Source: Pseudomonadota bacterium (GTDB lineage: Bacteria > Pseudomonadota > Gammaproteobacteria > UBA5335). Taken from it: DNA of 58,429 bases. Below the pieces are notes generated by a model. The model was given only the letters and a program-made list of their open reading frames with translations. It made no database searches and had not been told where the DNA came from. Numbering within the stretch: the first letter of the stretch is position 1; every line of letters starts with the position of its first letter. Shown here in pieces: positions 40,203 through 49,951 of this stretch. The DNA is taken from assembly GCA_002862435.1 (NCBI GenBank), contig PKDC01000036.1, positions 1 to 58,429 on the forward strand, read 5' to 3'. The position numbers were made by a program, and so were the translations under genes.

Positions 40203-40207
40203 GGGGC

Positions 40208-41425
40208 TCACTCGCCGTGACGGGCGAACACCAAAGAGGCGTTGGTGCCGCCGAAGCCGAAGCTGTTGGACAGCACCGTGTTCAGCCGGGCGCCGTCGCG
40301 ACGTTCCCGGACGATGGGCAAGCCTTCGGCCTGTGGATCCAGGCGCTCGATGTTGGCCGAGGCGGCAATGAAGTTTTCCTTCATCATCAGGAGGCTGTAG
40401 ATGGCTTCATGTACGCCGGCAGCGCCCAGGGAATGTCCCGTCAGGGATTTGGTCGATGCCAGGGGGGGCATGCGTTCGCCAAAGACCTCACGCAGGGCTT
40501 CCAGCTCGCGCACGTCACCGACCGGTGTGCTGGTGCCGTGGGTGTTGATGTAGTCGATGGGGGCGTCCACCGTGGCCAGGGCTTGGCGCATGCAGCGCAC
40601 CGCACCCTCTCCCGAGGGCGCCACCATGTCATAACCATCGGAGGTGGCACCGTAGCCCACCAGCTCGGCATAGATCGGGGCGCCACGGCGCAGGGCATGT
40701 TCCCGTTCCTCCAGTACCACGATGCCGCCACCGCCTGCGATCACAAAGCCATCGCGGTCCGCATCATAGGTGCGCGAGGCTTTTTCCGGGGTTTCGTTGT
40801 ATTTGCTGGACAGTGCGCCCATGGCGTCGAACATGAAAGACATCGTCCAATGCTCTTCCTCGGCGCCACCGGCAAAAACGATATCCTGCTTACCCATCTG
40901 GATCTGCTCTGCGCCATTGCCGATGCAATGCGCACTGGTGGCGCAGGCCGAGCTGATGGCGTAGTTGATGCCCTTGATTTGGGCTCCGGTCGCGAGACAG
41001 GCGGAAACCCCGCTGCACATGGCCTTGGTGACCATGTAGGGGCCGACACGGCGCACCCCCTTTTCACGCAGCGTGTCGACGCCTTCCTGGATGCTCGAGT
41101 GGGACGCGCCACCCGCGCCAACAATCAGGCCGGTGCGCACATTGGACACCAGATCGGGTGGCAGCCCCGCGTCCTGAATCGCTTCCTGCATCGCAAGCCA
41201 GCCATACGCATGGCCGTTTGCCATGAAACGCATCAGCTTGCGATCGATCAATTCCTGCACGTTGAGCTTGATCGAGCCAGCCACCTGCGAACGCAGGCCA
41301 TGGTCGGCGTATTCCTGCTGAAAGGAAATGCCGGAACGCCCCTCAATCAGGCTCCTGAGCACTTCCGCCTTGTTGTTGCCGATGCTGGAGACGATGCCCA
41401 GCCCGGTGACCACGACGCGTTTCAT
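40208..41425 (-). CDS. fabB: FabB, beta-ketoacyl-ACP synthase I
   Basis: Condenses malonyl-ACP with acyl-ACP and elongates the cis-unsaturated intermediates that FabA makes. The 405 residues begin [18 protein letters not shown], have the nucleophile in [12 protein letters not shown] (C161), and the two histidines in [11 protein letters not shown] and TGHSLGAAG. These match KAS I rather than FabF in length and start. It is 46 bp after fabA, the common pair for the anaerobic route to unsaturated fatty acids. Confidence 0.96.
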   Translation of the reverse strand: MKRVVVTGLGIVSSIGNNKAEVLRSLIEGRSGISFQQEYADHGLRSQVAGSIKLNVQELIDRKLMRFMANGHAYGWLAMQEAIQDAGLPPDLVSNVRTGLIVGAGGASHSSIQEGVDTLREKGVRRVGPYMVTKAMCSGVSACLATGAQIKGINYAISSACATSAHCIGNGAEQIQMGKQDIVFAGGAEEEHWTMSFMFDAMGALSSKYNETPEKASRTYDADRDGFVIAGGGGIVVLEEREHALRRGAPIYAELVGYGATSDGYDMVAPSGEGAVRCMRQALATVDAPIDYINTHGTSTPVGDVRELEALREVFGERMPPLASTKSLTGHSLGAAGVHEAIYSLLMMKENFIAASANIERLDPQAEGLPIVRERRDGARLNTVLSNSFGFGGTNASLVFARHGE

Positions 41426-41471
41426 CCGTATCCTACCTCCCGCACGGCCTCTTCGATGCCATCCGTACCAT

Positions 41472-41984
41472 TCAGAAGCTGGCCGTGGACATGAACAGGC
41501 CGGCGCGCAAATCCTTGGCGACGTAAATCTCACGGCCATCCACGGTCATTGTGGCATCACCGATGCCCATTACCAGTTTGCGCAGAATGACACGCTTCAG
41601 GTCAACCCGATAAATCACCTGATGGGCATCGGGCAGCACCTGACCGGTGAATTTTACCTCGCCCACACCCAAGGCGCGTCCCCGCCCGGGCGCGCCCAGC
41701 CAGCCCAGATAAAATCCCATCAACTGCCACATGGCATCCAGCCCCAGACAGCCCGGCATGACAGGATCTCCCTGGAAATGGCATTGGAAAAACCACAAGT
41801 CCGGGCGAATGTTGAGTTCGGCAACCACCTGTCCCTTGCCGTGAGCGCCGCCGTCCTCGCTGATCTGGGTGATGCGGTCGAACATCAGCATCGGCGGCAA
41901 GGGCAACTGGGCATTGCCCGGACCAAACATCTCGCCGCGGGCGCAGGCCAGCAGATCGTCGAGTTCCAGTGAAGAGGGTCTCAC
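41472..41984 (-). CDS. fabA: FabA, 3-hydroxydecanoyl-ACP dehydratase/isomerase
   Basis: Dehydrates 3-hydroxydecanoyl-ACP and isomerises the trans-2 bond to cis-3, the branch point for unsaturated fatty acids. The 170-residue hot-dog fold has the catalytic histidine in [14 protein letters not shown] and aspartate in [12 protein letters not shown] at 41984, with GGAG seven bases upstream, gives the usual length (172 in E. coli). The frame continues far upstream, antisense to pdxH territory, without meaning. Confidence 0.96.
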   Translation of the reverse strand: MRPSSLELDDLLACARGEMFGPGNAQLPLPPMLMFDRITQISEDGGAHGKGQVVAELNIRPDLWFFQCHFQGDPVMPGCLGLDAMWQLMGFYLGWLGAPGRGRALGVGEVKFTGQVLPDAHQVIYRVDLKRVILRKLVMGIGDATMTVDGREIYVAKDLRAGLFMSTASF

Positions 41985-42096
41985 AGTCGGCTCCAGGGTC
42001 GCGACACCTTCCCCTTGAGGGAAGGAAGTTAAAAAGGGCTCATGCTTCCCTACCCCGGGATGAAAATCAAGGGGGCATTGACTCAGGATGGCGCAG

Positions 42097-42705
42097 TCAG
42101 GGCGCCAGGCGCTCCAGCGACCAGCTCTGATCGGCCCGCCGCTGGTAGAGCAGACGATCATGCAGCCGGTTGGGCCGGGCTTGCCAGAACTCGAAACACA
42201 GGGGTAACAGGCGATAGCCTCCCCAGTGCGGTGGCCGCGGGATAGTCTGGCCAGCGAAGCGCGCGCTATAACGGTCAAGCCGGCCGTCCAGTTCTTCCCG
42301 TCCCTGCAGGGGGCGGCTTTGGGGCGAGGCCCATGCGCCGATCTGGCTGTCTCGGGGCCGGGTTTTGAAGTAGGCGTCCGATGCCTCTGACTCCAAACGG
42401 CTGACGCTGCCTTCGATGCGCACCTGCCGAAGTTGTGCCGGCCAGTAGAACAACAGGGCCGCCACCGGATGGTGGCCCAGGTCTTCCCCCTTGCGACTGT
42501 CATAGTGGGTGTGGAAAACCAATCCTTTATCATCAAACTGCTTGAGCAACACGATGCGGGCACTGGGCCTGCCATCGGCACCGACCGTGGCCAACGCCAT
42601 GGCATCAGGCTCGGGAGGGTGCAGGGGGCGGGCGGCTTCATACCAGTCGCGGAACAGGCCCCAGGGTTGATGGGGTGCACTGGATTCATCCAAGGGGGGA
42701 GGCAT
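42097..42705 (-). CDS. pdxH: PdxH, pyridoxamine 5'-phosphate oxidase
   Basis: FMN enzyme that makes pyridoxal phosphate from its 5'-phosphate precursors using oxygen. The 202 residues show [20 protein letters not shown], the FMN-binding [13 protein letters not shown] and the C-terminal signature with [12 protein letters not shown] and [11 protein letters not shown] 42705 is preferred to a TTG two codons earlier. It is monocistronic, between fabA and the DUF35 gene. Confidence 0.96.
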   Translation of the reverse strand: MPPPLDESSAPHQPWGLFRDWYEAARPLHPPEPDAMALATVGADGRPSARIVLLKQFDDKGLVFHTHYDSRKGEDLGHHPVAALLFYWPAQLRQVRIEGSVSRLESEASDAYFKTRPRDSQIGAWASPQSRPLQGREELDGRLDRYSARFAGQTIPRPPHWGGYRLLPLCFEFWQARPNRLHDRLLYQRRADQSWSLERLAP

Positions 42706-42782
42706 GGTCAAGTCGACAGTGCTCGGGATAGGTATGGGAAAGCGGGCGGGGGAGAGACGCCCCGCCCAGCAGGTTTCGGACT

Positions 42783-43184
42783 TCAGGCTGGCTCGAAGAC
42801 CGGGAAGTGACGCCCTTTGGGCAGTTCCTCCCAGGCAAGCTTGACCTTCATGCCGACCTTGACGTTTTCCAGCGGGCAGTTGACCACGTTGGTCATCATG
42901 CGTACGCCTTCTTCCAGTTGCACGATGGCCACCACATAGGGGACCCGTGCGCCCATGGACGGATTGCCGGGCTTGCGCATGACGCTGAAGGCGTAGATTT
43001 CGCCCAGCCCCTTGGCTTCATGCCATTCCACCGCGCCGGTCTTGGGGGAGACCACGATGGGCTCCCGGGGGTAGTGATAGTAACGTGCGGTTTCCGGGCT
43101 GTACTGCAAGACCAGTTTCTTGTCTTCAGTCGCCTTCCAGAACGGTTCGGCGTGGGGCGAGGTGCCCATCATCATGCGGCTCAT
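42783..43184 (-). CDS. DUF35 OB-fold acyl-CoA-binding protein
   Basis: A 133-residue protein of the DUF35 family, partners of thiolase-like enzymes that supply an OB-fold domain for acyl-CoA binding. It shows LQYSPETARYYHYPRE, then WHEAKGLGEIYAFSVM, and VVAIVQLEEGVRM. The family's usual four zinc-binding cysteines at the N-terminus are absent, so it is a zinc-less version. Its ATG overlaps the stop of the thiolase gene, which indicates a tight two-subunit enzyme. Confidence 0.88.
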   Translation of the reverse strand: MSRMMMGTSPHAEPFWKATEDKKLVLQYSPETARYYHYPREPIVVSPKTGAVEWHEAKGLGEIYAFSVMRKPGNPSMGARVPYVVAIVQLEEGVRMMTNVVNCPLENVKVGMKVKLAWEELPKGRHFPVFEPA

Positions 43185-44377
43185 AGCGTTTCCTCCGTAC
43201 CCAAGACTACCGTGGAGCAGGCGGACAGGACGCCACCCACGCCGTGCGCAACCGCCAGCTTGGCGTCGGGTACCTGGCGGGGACCGCATTCGCCGCGCAA
43301 CTGGCGGGTGGCTTCCACCAGCAGGAACATGCCGTACATGCCCGGATGGGTGTAGGAAAGGCCGCCGCCGTTGGTGTTGGTGGGCAGGGAGCCGCCAGGG
43401 CCCAGCTTGCCATCTTCCACGAAGCGACCGCCCTCTCCTTTGGGGCAGAAGCCCATGTCTTCCAGCGACATCAACACCGTGATGGTGAAGGAGTCATAGG
43501 TCATCACCAGGTCGATGTCCTTGGGGGCGACGCCGGCCATGTTGAAGGCCTTGGGTGCCGAAACCGCGCCGGGGGTCACGGTGATGTCGGGCATCTCCGA
43601 GATCATCATGGCGTGATCGTGGTGGGTGCCGACGCCCATCACATAGACGGGCTTCTTCTTCAGATGCCGGGCACGCTCGGCGCTGGTGATGACCACGGCG
43701 CCGGCGCCGTCAGTGACCAGACAACAGTCATAGCGGTGCAGCGGGTCGCACACCAGCGGTGAATTCAGCACGTCCGCAATGGACATCGCTTCCTGGTAGC
43801 GGGCGCGGGGATTCATCTGCGCCCATTGACGGGTGGAGACGGCGATCTGTGCCAACTGCTCGGAGGTGGTGCCGTAGAGATGCTGGTGACGGCTGGCGGC
43901 CAGGGCATAGGCCCCTGCGGGTAGCATGAGACCAGCCGGCATTTCCCACTCCAGAAAGGGCGGCGGGTTCTTGCGGTCGAAGGCGCTCATCATGGCGGCC
44001 ATGCCACCGGTCAGGCCGCCCTTGGAACGGGGTGTCTGGGCGTAGACCGAGACCGCGACTTCGCACAGGCCGAGCGCGATGGCAGCGGCTGCGTGCTCGA
44101 CGTGGACCTCGAAGCTCGAGCCCCCGGTCATGGTGCTGTCGGTATAGCGTGGACGAATGCCCAGATGCTCGGCCAGTTCCAGGCTGGGCATCATCATCCC
44201 GGTGCAGAACAGTCCGTCGACATCGGACAGCTTGAGACCAGCATCTTCCAGTGCGGCGTGGATCACTTTGACTTCGAGCTCGCGCTCGGTGAGGTGAAGC
44301 TCGCCAGTGGGCGAGACTTCGTCCGCAGCGCCGACGATTGCCGCCTTGCCCCGCAGATACGTTGAGTCGTAGGCCAT
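43181..44377 (-). CDS. Thiolase-like protein of the SCP2/lipid-transfer type
   Basis: A 398-residue thiolase fold. The usual nucleophile cysteine is replaced: the segment reads TMTGGSSFEVH. Other blocks remain, such as MTYDSFTITVLMSLEDMGFC, LPTNTNGGGLSYTHPG and HGVGGVLSACST. Cys-less relatives paired with DUF35 proteins catalyse retro-aldol cleavage of side-chain acyl-CoAs in steroid and branched-chain degradation, so that is more likely than normal thiolysis. AAGGA precedes ATG 44377. Confidence 0.85.
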   Translation of the reverse strand: MAYDSTYLRGKAAIVGAADEVSPTGELHLTERELEVKVIHAALEDAGLKLSDVDGLFCTGMMMPSLELAEHLGIRPRYTDSTMTGGSSFEVHVEHAAAAIALGLCEVAVSVYAQTPRSKGGLTGGMAAMMSAFDRKNPPPFLEWEMPAGLMLPAGAYALAASRHQHLYGTTSEQLAQIAVSTRQWAQMNPRARYQEAMSIADVLNSPLVCDPLHRYDCCLVTDGAGAVVITSAERARHLKKKPVYVMGVGTHHDHAMMISEMPDITVTPGAVSAPKAFNMAGVAPKDIDLVMTYDSFTITVLMSLEDMGFCPKGEGGRFVEDGKLGPGGSLPTNTNGGGLSYTHPGMYGMFLLVEATRQLRGECGPRQVPDAKLAVAHGVGGVLSACSTVVLGTEETL

Positions 44378-44668
44378 CGTTTCCTTGTCCCTTAGGATTG
44401 GGTGGATTTCACTTCCCTGTGTTCGATCGCCGCGCCCAACCCAATGGTTGGTGGGCCGCAGCCGGTGGGATCCGGCGTTGCGCTTCACCTCAGGATCAAG
44501 CGCGAAGGCTAGGAGATTCGCCACGCAAAGGCAATAGGAAAACGTCGGCCCGTGTTGTCGCAGATAAAGCAGGTTGGGGTCATGGCGTCGTGAGCTGCGC
44601 AGCGCGGCACATCCCGTGGTGAGGGCTGTTAGAATCCGACGACCACCTCCCGGCGATGACTGAGCGCG

Positions 44669-46057
44669 ATGACCGTGACGCACAATCACAATGCAGCAAC
44701 AGCAGTTTCCCTGTCCGATCCCCGGGAACGCCTGCCCATGCTGGAGGCGGCCGTGGCCCAGGCGCTGGGCCGCGCGCGCGCGCGCGGTGCCGATGCCGCC
44801 CAGGCGGAAGTCGGCTTGCGCGTCGGCTATGCGGTCGGCGTGCGCTGCGGGGAGGTCGAAACCCTGGAGTACGAGCGGGATCGGGGCTTGGGCATTACGG
44901 TTTATTTCGGCCAATGCAAAGGCGGTGCGAGCACGACTGATTTGCGCCCCGACGCCATCGATCAGGCGGTGAACGCGGCCTGTGATCTGGCGCGTCATAC
45001 CGAAGCCGATCCTGCCGCTGGATTACCGGATCCGGAAACACTGGCGCGGGTGTTTCCGGATCTTGATCTTTATCACCCCTGGGCGCTTTCCCCCGAGCAG
45101 GCCATTGATCGGGCTTTGGCGATGGAGGCGGCGGCGCTTGCCGAGGACGCCCGTCTCACGAATTCCGAAGGCGCGGGCCTGCAAACGGGATTGGGGTTGT
45201 CGGTATTGGCCAACAGTGCGGGATTCCTGGGCGTGCGCTGCGGGTCTTCCCACGGCATGGGCTTGAGCGTTGTGGCGGAAACGGGCGGTCAGATGCAGCG
45301 CGACGGCTGGTATGAAAGCGCGCGTCATCCGGATCGGCTGCCCATGCCCGAGGCCTTGGGCCGACGTGCCGCCCAGCGGGCCTTGGCGCGTCTGGGTGCG
45401 CGCACCCTGTCCACCCGTCGCGTGCCCGTGCTGTTTTCCCCCGAGGTGGCCCGTGGTCTGATACGCCATCTGGTCGGTGCCATCAGTGGCGGGGCGCTGT
45501 ACCGGGAAATGAGTTTTCTGCAGGGCAAGCTGGGCCAGCAGATCATGAGCCCCAAGCTGCATCTGCACGAGCATCCCCATCTTCCTCAAGCTATTGCGAG
45601 TGCGGTATTCGATGGCGAGGGCGTGGCCACAGCCCCGCGTGATCTGGTGCGGGATGGCGTGCTCCTGGGGTATGTGCTGGACAGTTACGCCGCCCGCCGG
45701 CTGGGCCTGCGTACCACCGGCAACGCCGGCGGCGTGCACAATCTGATCGCTGCGCCCACGGTCACCGGGGGCGAGGCGGCGCTGTTGCACACGCTGGGCA
45801 CGGGGCTGTGGGTGACCGAGGTGATGGGGCAGGGCGTGAATCTGGTCACGGGGGATTATTCCCGGGGTGCCTCGGGTTTCTGGGTGGAGCGGGGCCAGGT
45901 CGTCCACGCGGTGGAGGAGGTGACCATCGCCGGGCATCTGGCCGAGATGTACCGCCAGATCGTCGCGGTTGGCGATGATCTGGACACCCGCGGCAGCATC
46001 CATTGTGGGTCCCTGCTGATTGAAGCCATGACGGTGGCGGGATCGGCTGCGGACTAG
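44669..46057 (+). CDS. pmbA: PmbA/TldE, metalloprotease-associated subunit
   Basis: A 462-residue subunit of the TldD/TldE zinc protease, which degrades unfolded peptides and matures some microcins and modified peptides. It has the family blocks GLGITVYFG, EMSFLQGKLGQQIMSP, DGEGVATAPRDLV and the C-terminal GVNLVTGDYSRGASGFWVE. TldE lacks the metal site of TldD. No tldD is near. The start at 44669 is the first good ATG. Confidence 0.95.
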   Translation: MTVTHNHNAATAVSLSDPRERLPMLEAAVAQALGRARARGADAAQAEVGLRVGYAVGVRCGEVETLEYERDRGLGITVYFGQCKGGASTTDLRPDAIDQAVNAACDLARHTEADPAAGLPDPETLARVFPDLDLYHPWALSPEQAIDRALAMEAAALAEDARLTNSEGAGLQTGLGLSVLANSAGFLGVRCGSSHGMGLSVVAETGGQMQRDGWYESARHPDRLPMPEALGRRAAQRALARLGARTLSTRRVPVLFSPEVARGLIRHLVGAISGGALYREMSFLQGKLGQQIMSPKLHLHEHPHLPQAIASAVFDGEGVATAPRDLVRDGVLLGYVLDSYAARRLGLRTTGNAGGVHNLIAAPTVTGGEAALLHTLGTGLWVTEVMGQGVNLVTGDYSRGASGFWVERGQVVHAVEEVTIAGHLAEMYRQIVAVGDDLDTRGSIHCGSLLIEAMTVAGSAAD

Positions 46058-46212
46058 GAATGCGTGCAAGAGTCCGTTCTCGCGCGATGCGCAGCGACGA
46101 CACGGGAAGTGGATCCCCAATTTCAGGCGGCATTGGGCTGGACGATCCCGGCCCCAGGCGTCATTAATCGTCCGCAGCCAGCGGGTTTTCTCGACTGGGA
46201 GGCCAAAAGCCC

Positions 46213-46875
46213 ATGGAACTTTATACCTATCATCGCAGCGTCGCCGCACATCGGGTGCGCATCATCCTGAACATCAAGGGCTTGTCCTGCGATTATCGGT
46301 TCGTCGACATTGCCGGGGACAGGCTGCAGCGCTATCAATTTCGCGCCCTCAATCCGCAAGGACTGGCGCCGGTGCTGGTGGATGATGGCCATGTCATCAC
46401 CCAGTCCATGGCCATCATGGAGTACCTCGAGGAGCGCTGGCCCGCCCGCGCCGTGTTGCCCAAGGACCTACTGGGTAGCGCGCGCGTGCGTGCCCTGGCC
46501 CAGTTGTTCGTCTCGGACATCCAGCCGTTGCACAATCTGCGCGTGCTGCGTTACCTGCGCAGCCGGCATGACCAGGGCGAGGATCAACTCGCCCACTGGT
46601 CCGCCCATTGGATGCGCGAGGGGCTTGCCGCCGTGGAACACCTGTTGGCCAGCAGTGCCGAAACCGGCGCCCATTGCCATGGGGATCACCCCACGCTGGC
46701 GGACGCCTGCCTGGTCCCCGAAGTGCATGAAGCGATTGAGCGGGGCGTTGATCTCTCTGACTTCCCCGGGGTGCGGCGGATCTACGGCACCTGCATGACG
46801 CTGGCGGCCTTTCAGGCTGCAGCCCCCGAAACCCAGATGGATGCGGCAGGGCTGGTAGAACCCATTTCGAGCTGA
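46213..46875 (+). CDS. maiA: Maleylacetoacetate isomerase / zeta-class glutathione S-transferase
   Basis: A 220-residue GST-fold enzyme that isomerises maleylacetoacetate to fumarylacetoacetate in tyrosine and aromatic degradation. The N-terminal thioredoxin-like domain starts MELYTYHRSVAAHRVRIIL; the zeta class normally has SSxxxR there, here SVAAHR. NPQGLAPVLVDDG and QSMAIMEYLEERW follow. The altered second serine may change activity. No other homogentisate-pathway gene is in view. Confidence 0.85.
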   Translation: MELYTYHRSVAAHRVRIILNIKGLSCDYRFVDIAGDRLQRYQFRALNPQGLAPVLVDDGHVITQSMAIMEYLEERWPARAVLPKDLLGSARVRALAQLFVSDIQPLHNLRVLRYLRSRHDQGEDQLAHWSAHWMREGLAAVEHLLASSAETGAHCHGDHPTLADACLVPEVHEAIERGVDLSDFPGVRRIYGTCMTLAAFQAAAPETQMDAAGLVEPISS

Positions 46876-46987
46876 GATGGCGGCGATCCGCCCGTTTGCA
46901 TCCAGTGCAAGTGGGTTCGGGACGGATTGGGCGCCTCTGGCCAGTCGCTGCCTGGAGTGGCTGGCCAGGAAGTGACCGAAAGCCCCG

Positions 46988-48484
46988 CTAGGGTGTGGAC
47001 GAGGACATGGAAGGCTGAGTAGCGGCGGTGGCAGCAGTGAATACCATGGCCTCATCCTTCACGGCGCCATATCTCAGACTCAGGATGTCGCGCGCATAGT
47101 TCTGGTAAAGCTTCCAGGGCGCTTTCGACCCTTGCTTGGGGAACTTGTCGATGGCGCGCTGAATATAGCCTGATGAGAAATCGACAAACGGCAATTCGGT
47201 GATGGTCGGATCGTTGGTGTGCGGCGCGCAGTATTGATAGCCGTGCTTGTCCATGTAGTTGATCAGGCGGCAGACGTACTGGCTGGTCAGGTCACATTTC
47301 AGGGTCCATGAGGCGTTGGTGTAGCCGGTGGCTTGAGCCAGATTCGGCACGTCGCGGAACATCATGCCTTTGTAGGTCATGCTCTTGCCCGGCTCCCAGC
47401 GCTGGCCATCCACGGCGAATTCCACGCCGCCCAGAGGGATGAGATCGAGGCCCGTTGCCGAGATGACGATGTCGGCCTCGAGGGTCTGACCGGATTTCAA
47501 CCGGATCCCGGTTTCCATGAAGGTGTCGATGTGATCGGTGGCGATGCTCGCCCGCCCGGACCGGATGGCCTTGAACAAATCGCCATTGGCGGCGATGCAT
47601 ACCCGCTCCTCCCATGGGTTGTACTTGGGGTTGAAATGCACGTCCACATCGCAGGCAGCGCCCAGTTCCCGCTGCGCATGAAAGCGCAAAGCCTTGCGGA
47701 CCAGGTTGGGCCAGCGCCGGGAGATCTGGAAGAAGAACATGGCCAGCCACACGTTCTTGAACCGATTGATCCCTGAAGCGATGCGGCCGGGTAGGCTCAG
47801 GCGCAACGCCTCGGTGATCGGGTCCCAGTCCGGCAGTCCGATGACGTAAGTGGGTGAGCGCTGCAACATCGTGACGTGCGCAGCCTTTTCTGCCAGCGCG
47901 GGCACCAGGGTCACGGCGGTAGCCCCGCTGCCAATGACGACAACCCGTTTGCCGCTGTAGTCCAGATCCTCGGGCCATTGCTGCGGATGGATCAAGCGAC
48001 CCTGAAAGTGGTCTCTCCCGGGAAAATCGGGCGTGTAGCCGTTTTCATAACGGTAATAGCCGCTACACATGTAAAGAAAGTTGCAGGTGTAGCGGACGAT
48101 GTCCTGATTGGGGCCGACTTCGGCTTCAAGGGTCCATTGCGCCTCTTTGCTGGACCAGCTTGCCCGCTTGACCCAGTGATTGAAGCGGACTTTTTGTTCA
48201 ATCCCGAACTCGCGTGCGGTATCTTTGATGTAGTCGAGGATCATGCTGCCGGGCGCGATGGCTTTGCGATTGTTCCAAGGGCGAAAGGGAAATCCCAGGG
48301 TGTACATGTCGGAGTCCGAGCGGATCCCCGGGTAGCGGAAAAGATCCCAGGTTCCTCCGATGCGTTGCCGTCCATCCAGGATCGCATAGGACTTGGTGGG
48401 GCAGTTTTCGCTCATGCGCACGCCCGCACCGATTCCGGACAAGCCGGCCCCCACGATCAGGGTGTCAAAATGTTCTGTGGCCAT
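46988..48484 (-). CDS. Flavin monooxygenase, Baeyer-Villiger type
   Basis: A 498-residue FAD/NADPH enzyme that inserts an oxygen next to a ketone to form an ester. FAD-binding GAGLSGIGAG is near the N-terminus, NADPH-binding GSGATAVTLVPALA is in the middle, and the type I Baeyer-Villiger fingerprint is F-Q-G-R-L-I-H-P-Q-Q-W. The rest resembles the EthA branch, which accepts short and medium ketones. GGAGGAG precedes its ATG. It is encoded away from the genes after 48.9 kb, across a 450-bp divergent region. Confidence 0.92.
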   Translation of the reverse strand: MATEHFDTLIVGAGLSGIGAGVRMSENCPTKSYAILDGRQRIGGTWDLFRYPGIRSDSDMYTLGFPFRPWNNRKAIAPGSMILDYIKDTAREFGIEQKVRFNHWVKRASWSSKEAQWTLEAEVGPNQDIVRYTCNFLYMCSGYYRYENGYTPDFPGRDHFQGRLIHPQQWPEDLDYSGKRVVVIGSGATAVTLVPALAEKAAHVTMLQRSPTYVIGLPDWDPITEALRLSLPGRIASGINRFKNVWLAMFFFQISRRWPNLVRKALRFHAQRELGAACDVDVHFNPKYNPWEERVCIAANGDLFKAIRSGRASIATDHIDTFMETGIRLKSGQTLEADIVISATGLDLIPLGGVEFAVDGQRWEPGKSMTYKGMMFRDVPNLAQATGYTNASWTLKCDLTSQYVCRLINYMDKHGYQYCAPHTNDPTITELPFVDFSSGYIQRAIDKFPKQGSKAPWKLYQNYARDILSLRYGAVKDEAMVFTAATAATQPSMSSSTP

Positions 48485-48934
48485 TCTTTCTCCTCCTCAG
48501 CATCAAGAAATTCAAATTTTTATACGTTCTGCGCCGGATCAGCGTTTGCGATAGGGTTTGATCAGCGGTTCGCCCCCGGCTTTGCTTGCCGCCAGGGGTT
48601 TGCTCTGGACGCGATCACTCATCCTTGGAATCAAGACCTTTCAGCGCAGTATGACTTTTTTCATCATTCAAGCTAGGCACAGGATTCTGCATCTTGCAAG
48701 GCGCATCAAGCTTCCAAGGAGTGGAAGCTGGCGCTGTTTGGGCAGCTTGATTCAAGGTCAAGGTGAAATGCTTACTAGAAAATCAGCTTGAGGATGGCGA
48801 ATGGCGCGCTATGCTTTGGAAGTACATTTCGAATTGCTGTCGCATGGTTGATGCGGGAAGCATCATTCAACGACTTGCCAATAAAAATCAGGTTGTCGTT
48901 CCAGGATCGAACGACCTGTAAAGGAGGAGAGGAT
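48485..48934. other. Divergent promoter region with an 8-bp inverted repeat
   Basis: Lies between the Baeyer-Villiger monooxygenase and the COG3687 protein, which are read away from each other. AGCTTCCA and TGGAAGCT (48709-48716 and 48722-48729) are exact arms around five bases, a plausible operator. No reading frame here has family similarity, and no regulator gene is adjacent. Confidence 0.5.
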
Positions 48935-49822
48935 ATGACCACGACCACGTCAGGCGCCTTGGGCGCGCCGCCTGTCGAGCACAGCATCGAGCCCCGGCCG
49001 GTGCGATTCAATATCACCGACGCCACCCCACGCCACTGGTTCGGCAACGATCCATTCCGAACGCAGTTCTTTAACGCCTTGTTCACCACATTCCCGCCGG
49101 GCGAGAATTTCTTCGTGCGCAGCGTGGTGCACTTCCGCGATCAGATCAAGGATCCGACGCTGCTCAAGCAGATCAATGCCTTCGCCGGCCAGGAAGGCAC
49201 CCATGCCAGCTCCCATCAGGATCACCTGGATATTCTGACTCGTCAGGGCTACACCAGCCTGGAGCGGGAGAACAAATACATCATCGATCCCTTCCTCAAG
49301 CTTGCCAACAAAGTGGCGCCCAAGTTCTCTCTGGCGCTGACAGTGGCGCTGGAGCACTTCACTGCACTGCTGGCCCATCAGGCCATTGATCGTGCCGATT
49401 TATTCCGTCATCCGGCCCATGCGGATTTCCAGCCCTTGATGGAATGGCATGCCGCTGAGGAAATCGAACACAAGGCGGTGGCCTTCGATGTCTACCAGCA
49501 GGTTGATGGCAGCTATCGCCGGCGCATTGCGGCAATGGTGGGCGCCACGTTTTTCATGGTATTCCTGTTGGTGCCGATGCGCATGAGCCCACTGCTTTAC
49601 CATGATGGCGTGTTGTTCAAGTGGCGCACCTGGCGCAGCGGCCTGTCCTTTCTCTATGGCAAGCAGGGCATGTTTCGCATGCCGTGGGACCACTACAAGC
49701 AGTTTTACCGGCGCGATTTTCATCCCTGGGATGTGCAGGATTTCGACCTGATCCGCAAATTCCGCGACGGCTACCAAAGCGGCTTGTGGCTGGAGGCGAG
49801 CCAGGTCAAACGCGTGGCTTGA
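48935..49822 (+). CDS. COG3687 predicted metal-dependent hydrolase
   Basis: A 295-residue helical protein of the COG3687 family (PF10118), predicted to bind metals with a ferritin-like arrangement. Candidate ligands are in FAGQEGTHASSHQDH, ALEHFTALLAHQ and WHAAEEIEHKAVAFD. One hydrophobic segment (AAMVGATFFMVFLLVPM) may bind a membrane. AAGGAGGAGAGG gives a very strong ribosome site, so expression is probably high. Members are often found with fatty-acid and hydrocarbon genes, but no reaction is established. Confidence 0.85.
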   Translation: MTTTTSGALGAPPVEHSIEPRPVRFNITDATPRHWFGNDPFRTQFFNALFTTFPPGENFFVRSVVHFRDQIKDPTLLKQINAFAGQEGTHASSHQDHLDILTRQGYTSLERENKYIIDPFLKLANKVAPKFSLALTVALEHFTALLAHQAIDRADLFRHPAHADFQPLMEWHAAEEIEHKAVAFDVYQQVDGSYRRRIAAMVGATFFMVFLLVPMRMSPLLYHDGVLFKWRTWRSGLSFLYGKQGMFRMPWDHYKQFYRRDFHPWDVQDFDLIRKFRDGYQSGLWLEASQVKRVA

Positions 49823-49951
49823 GCGCGGGCTTGTTCCACGATCTTCCCCAACGGGATGGCCGATTGATCGCTCTATTGAACGAGGGCGCCAGGTACAGTT
49901 GTGCGGGCGCCCTTGTCATGATCCATAGTCGTTTTGCAAGGGTATTCACGG

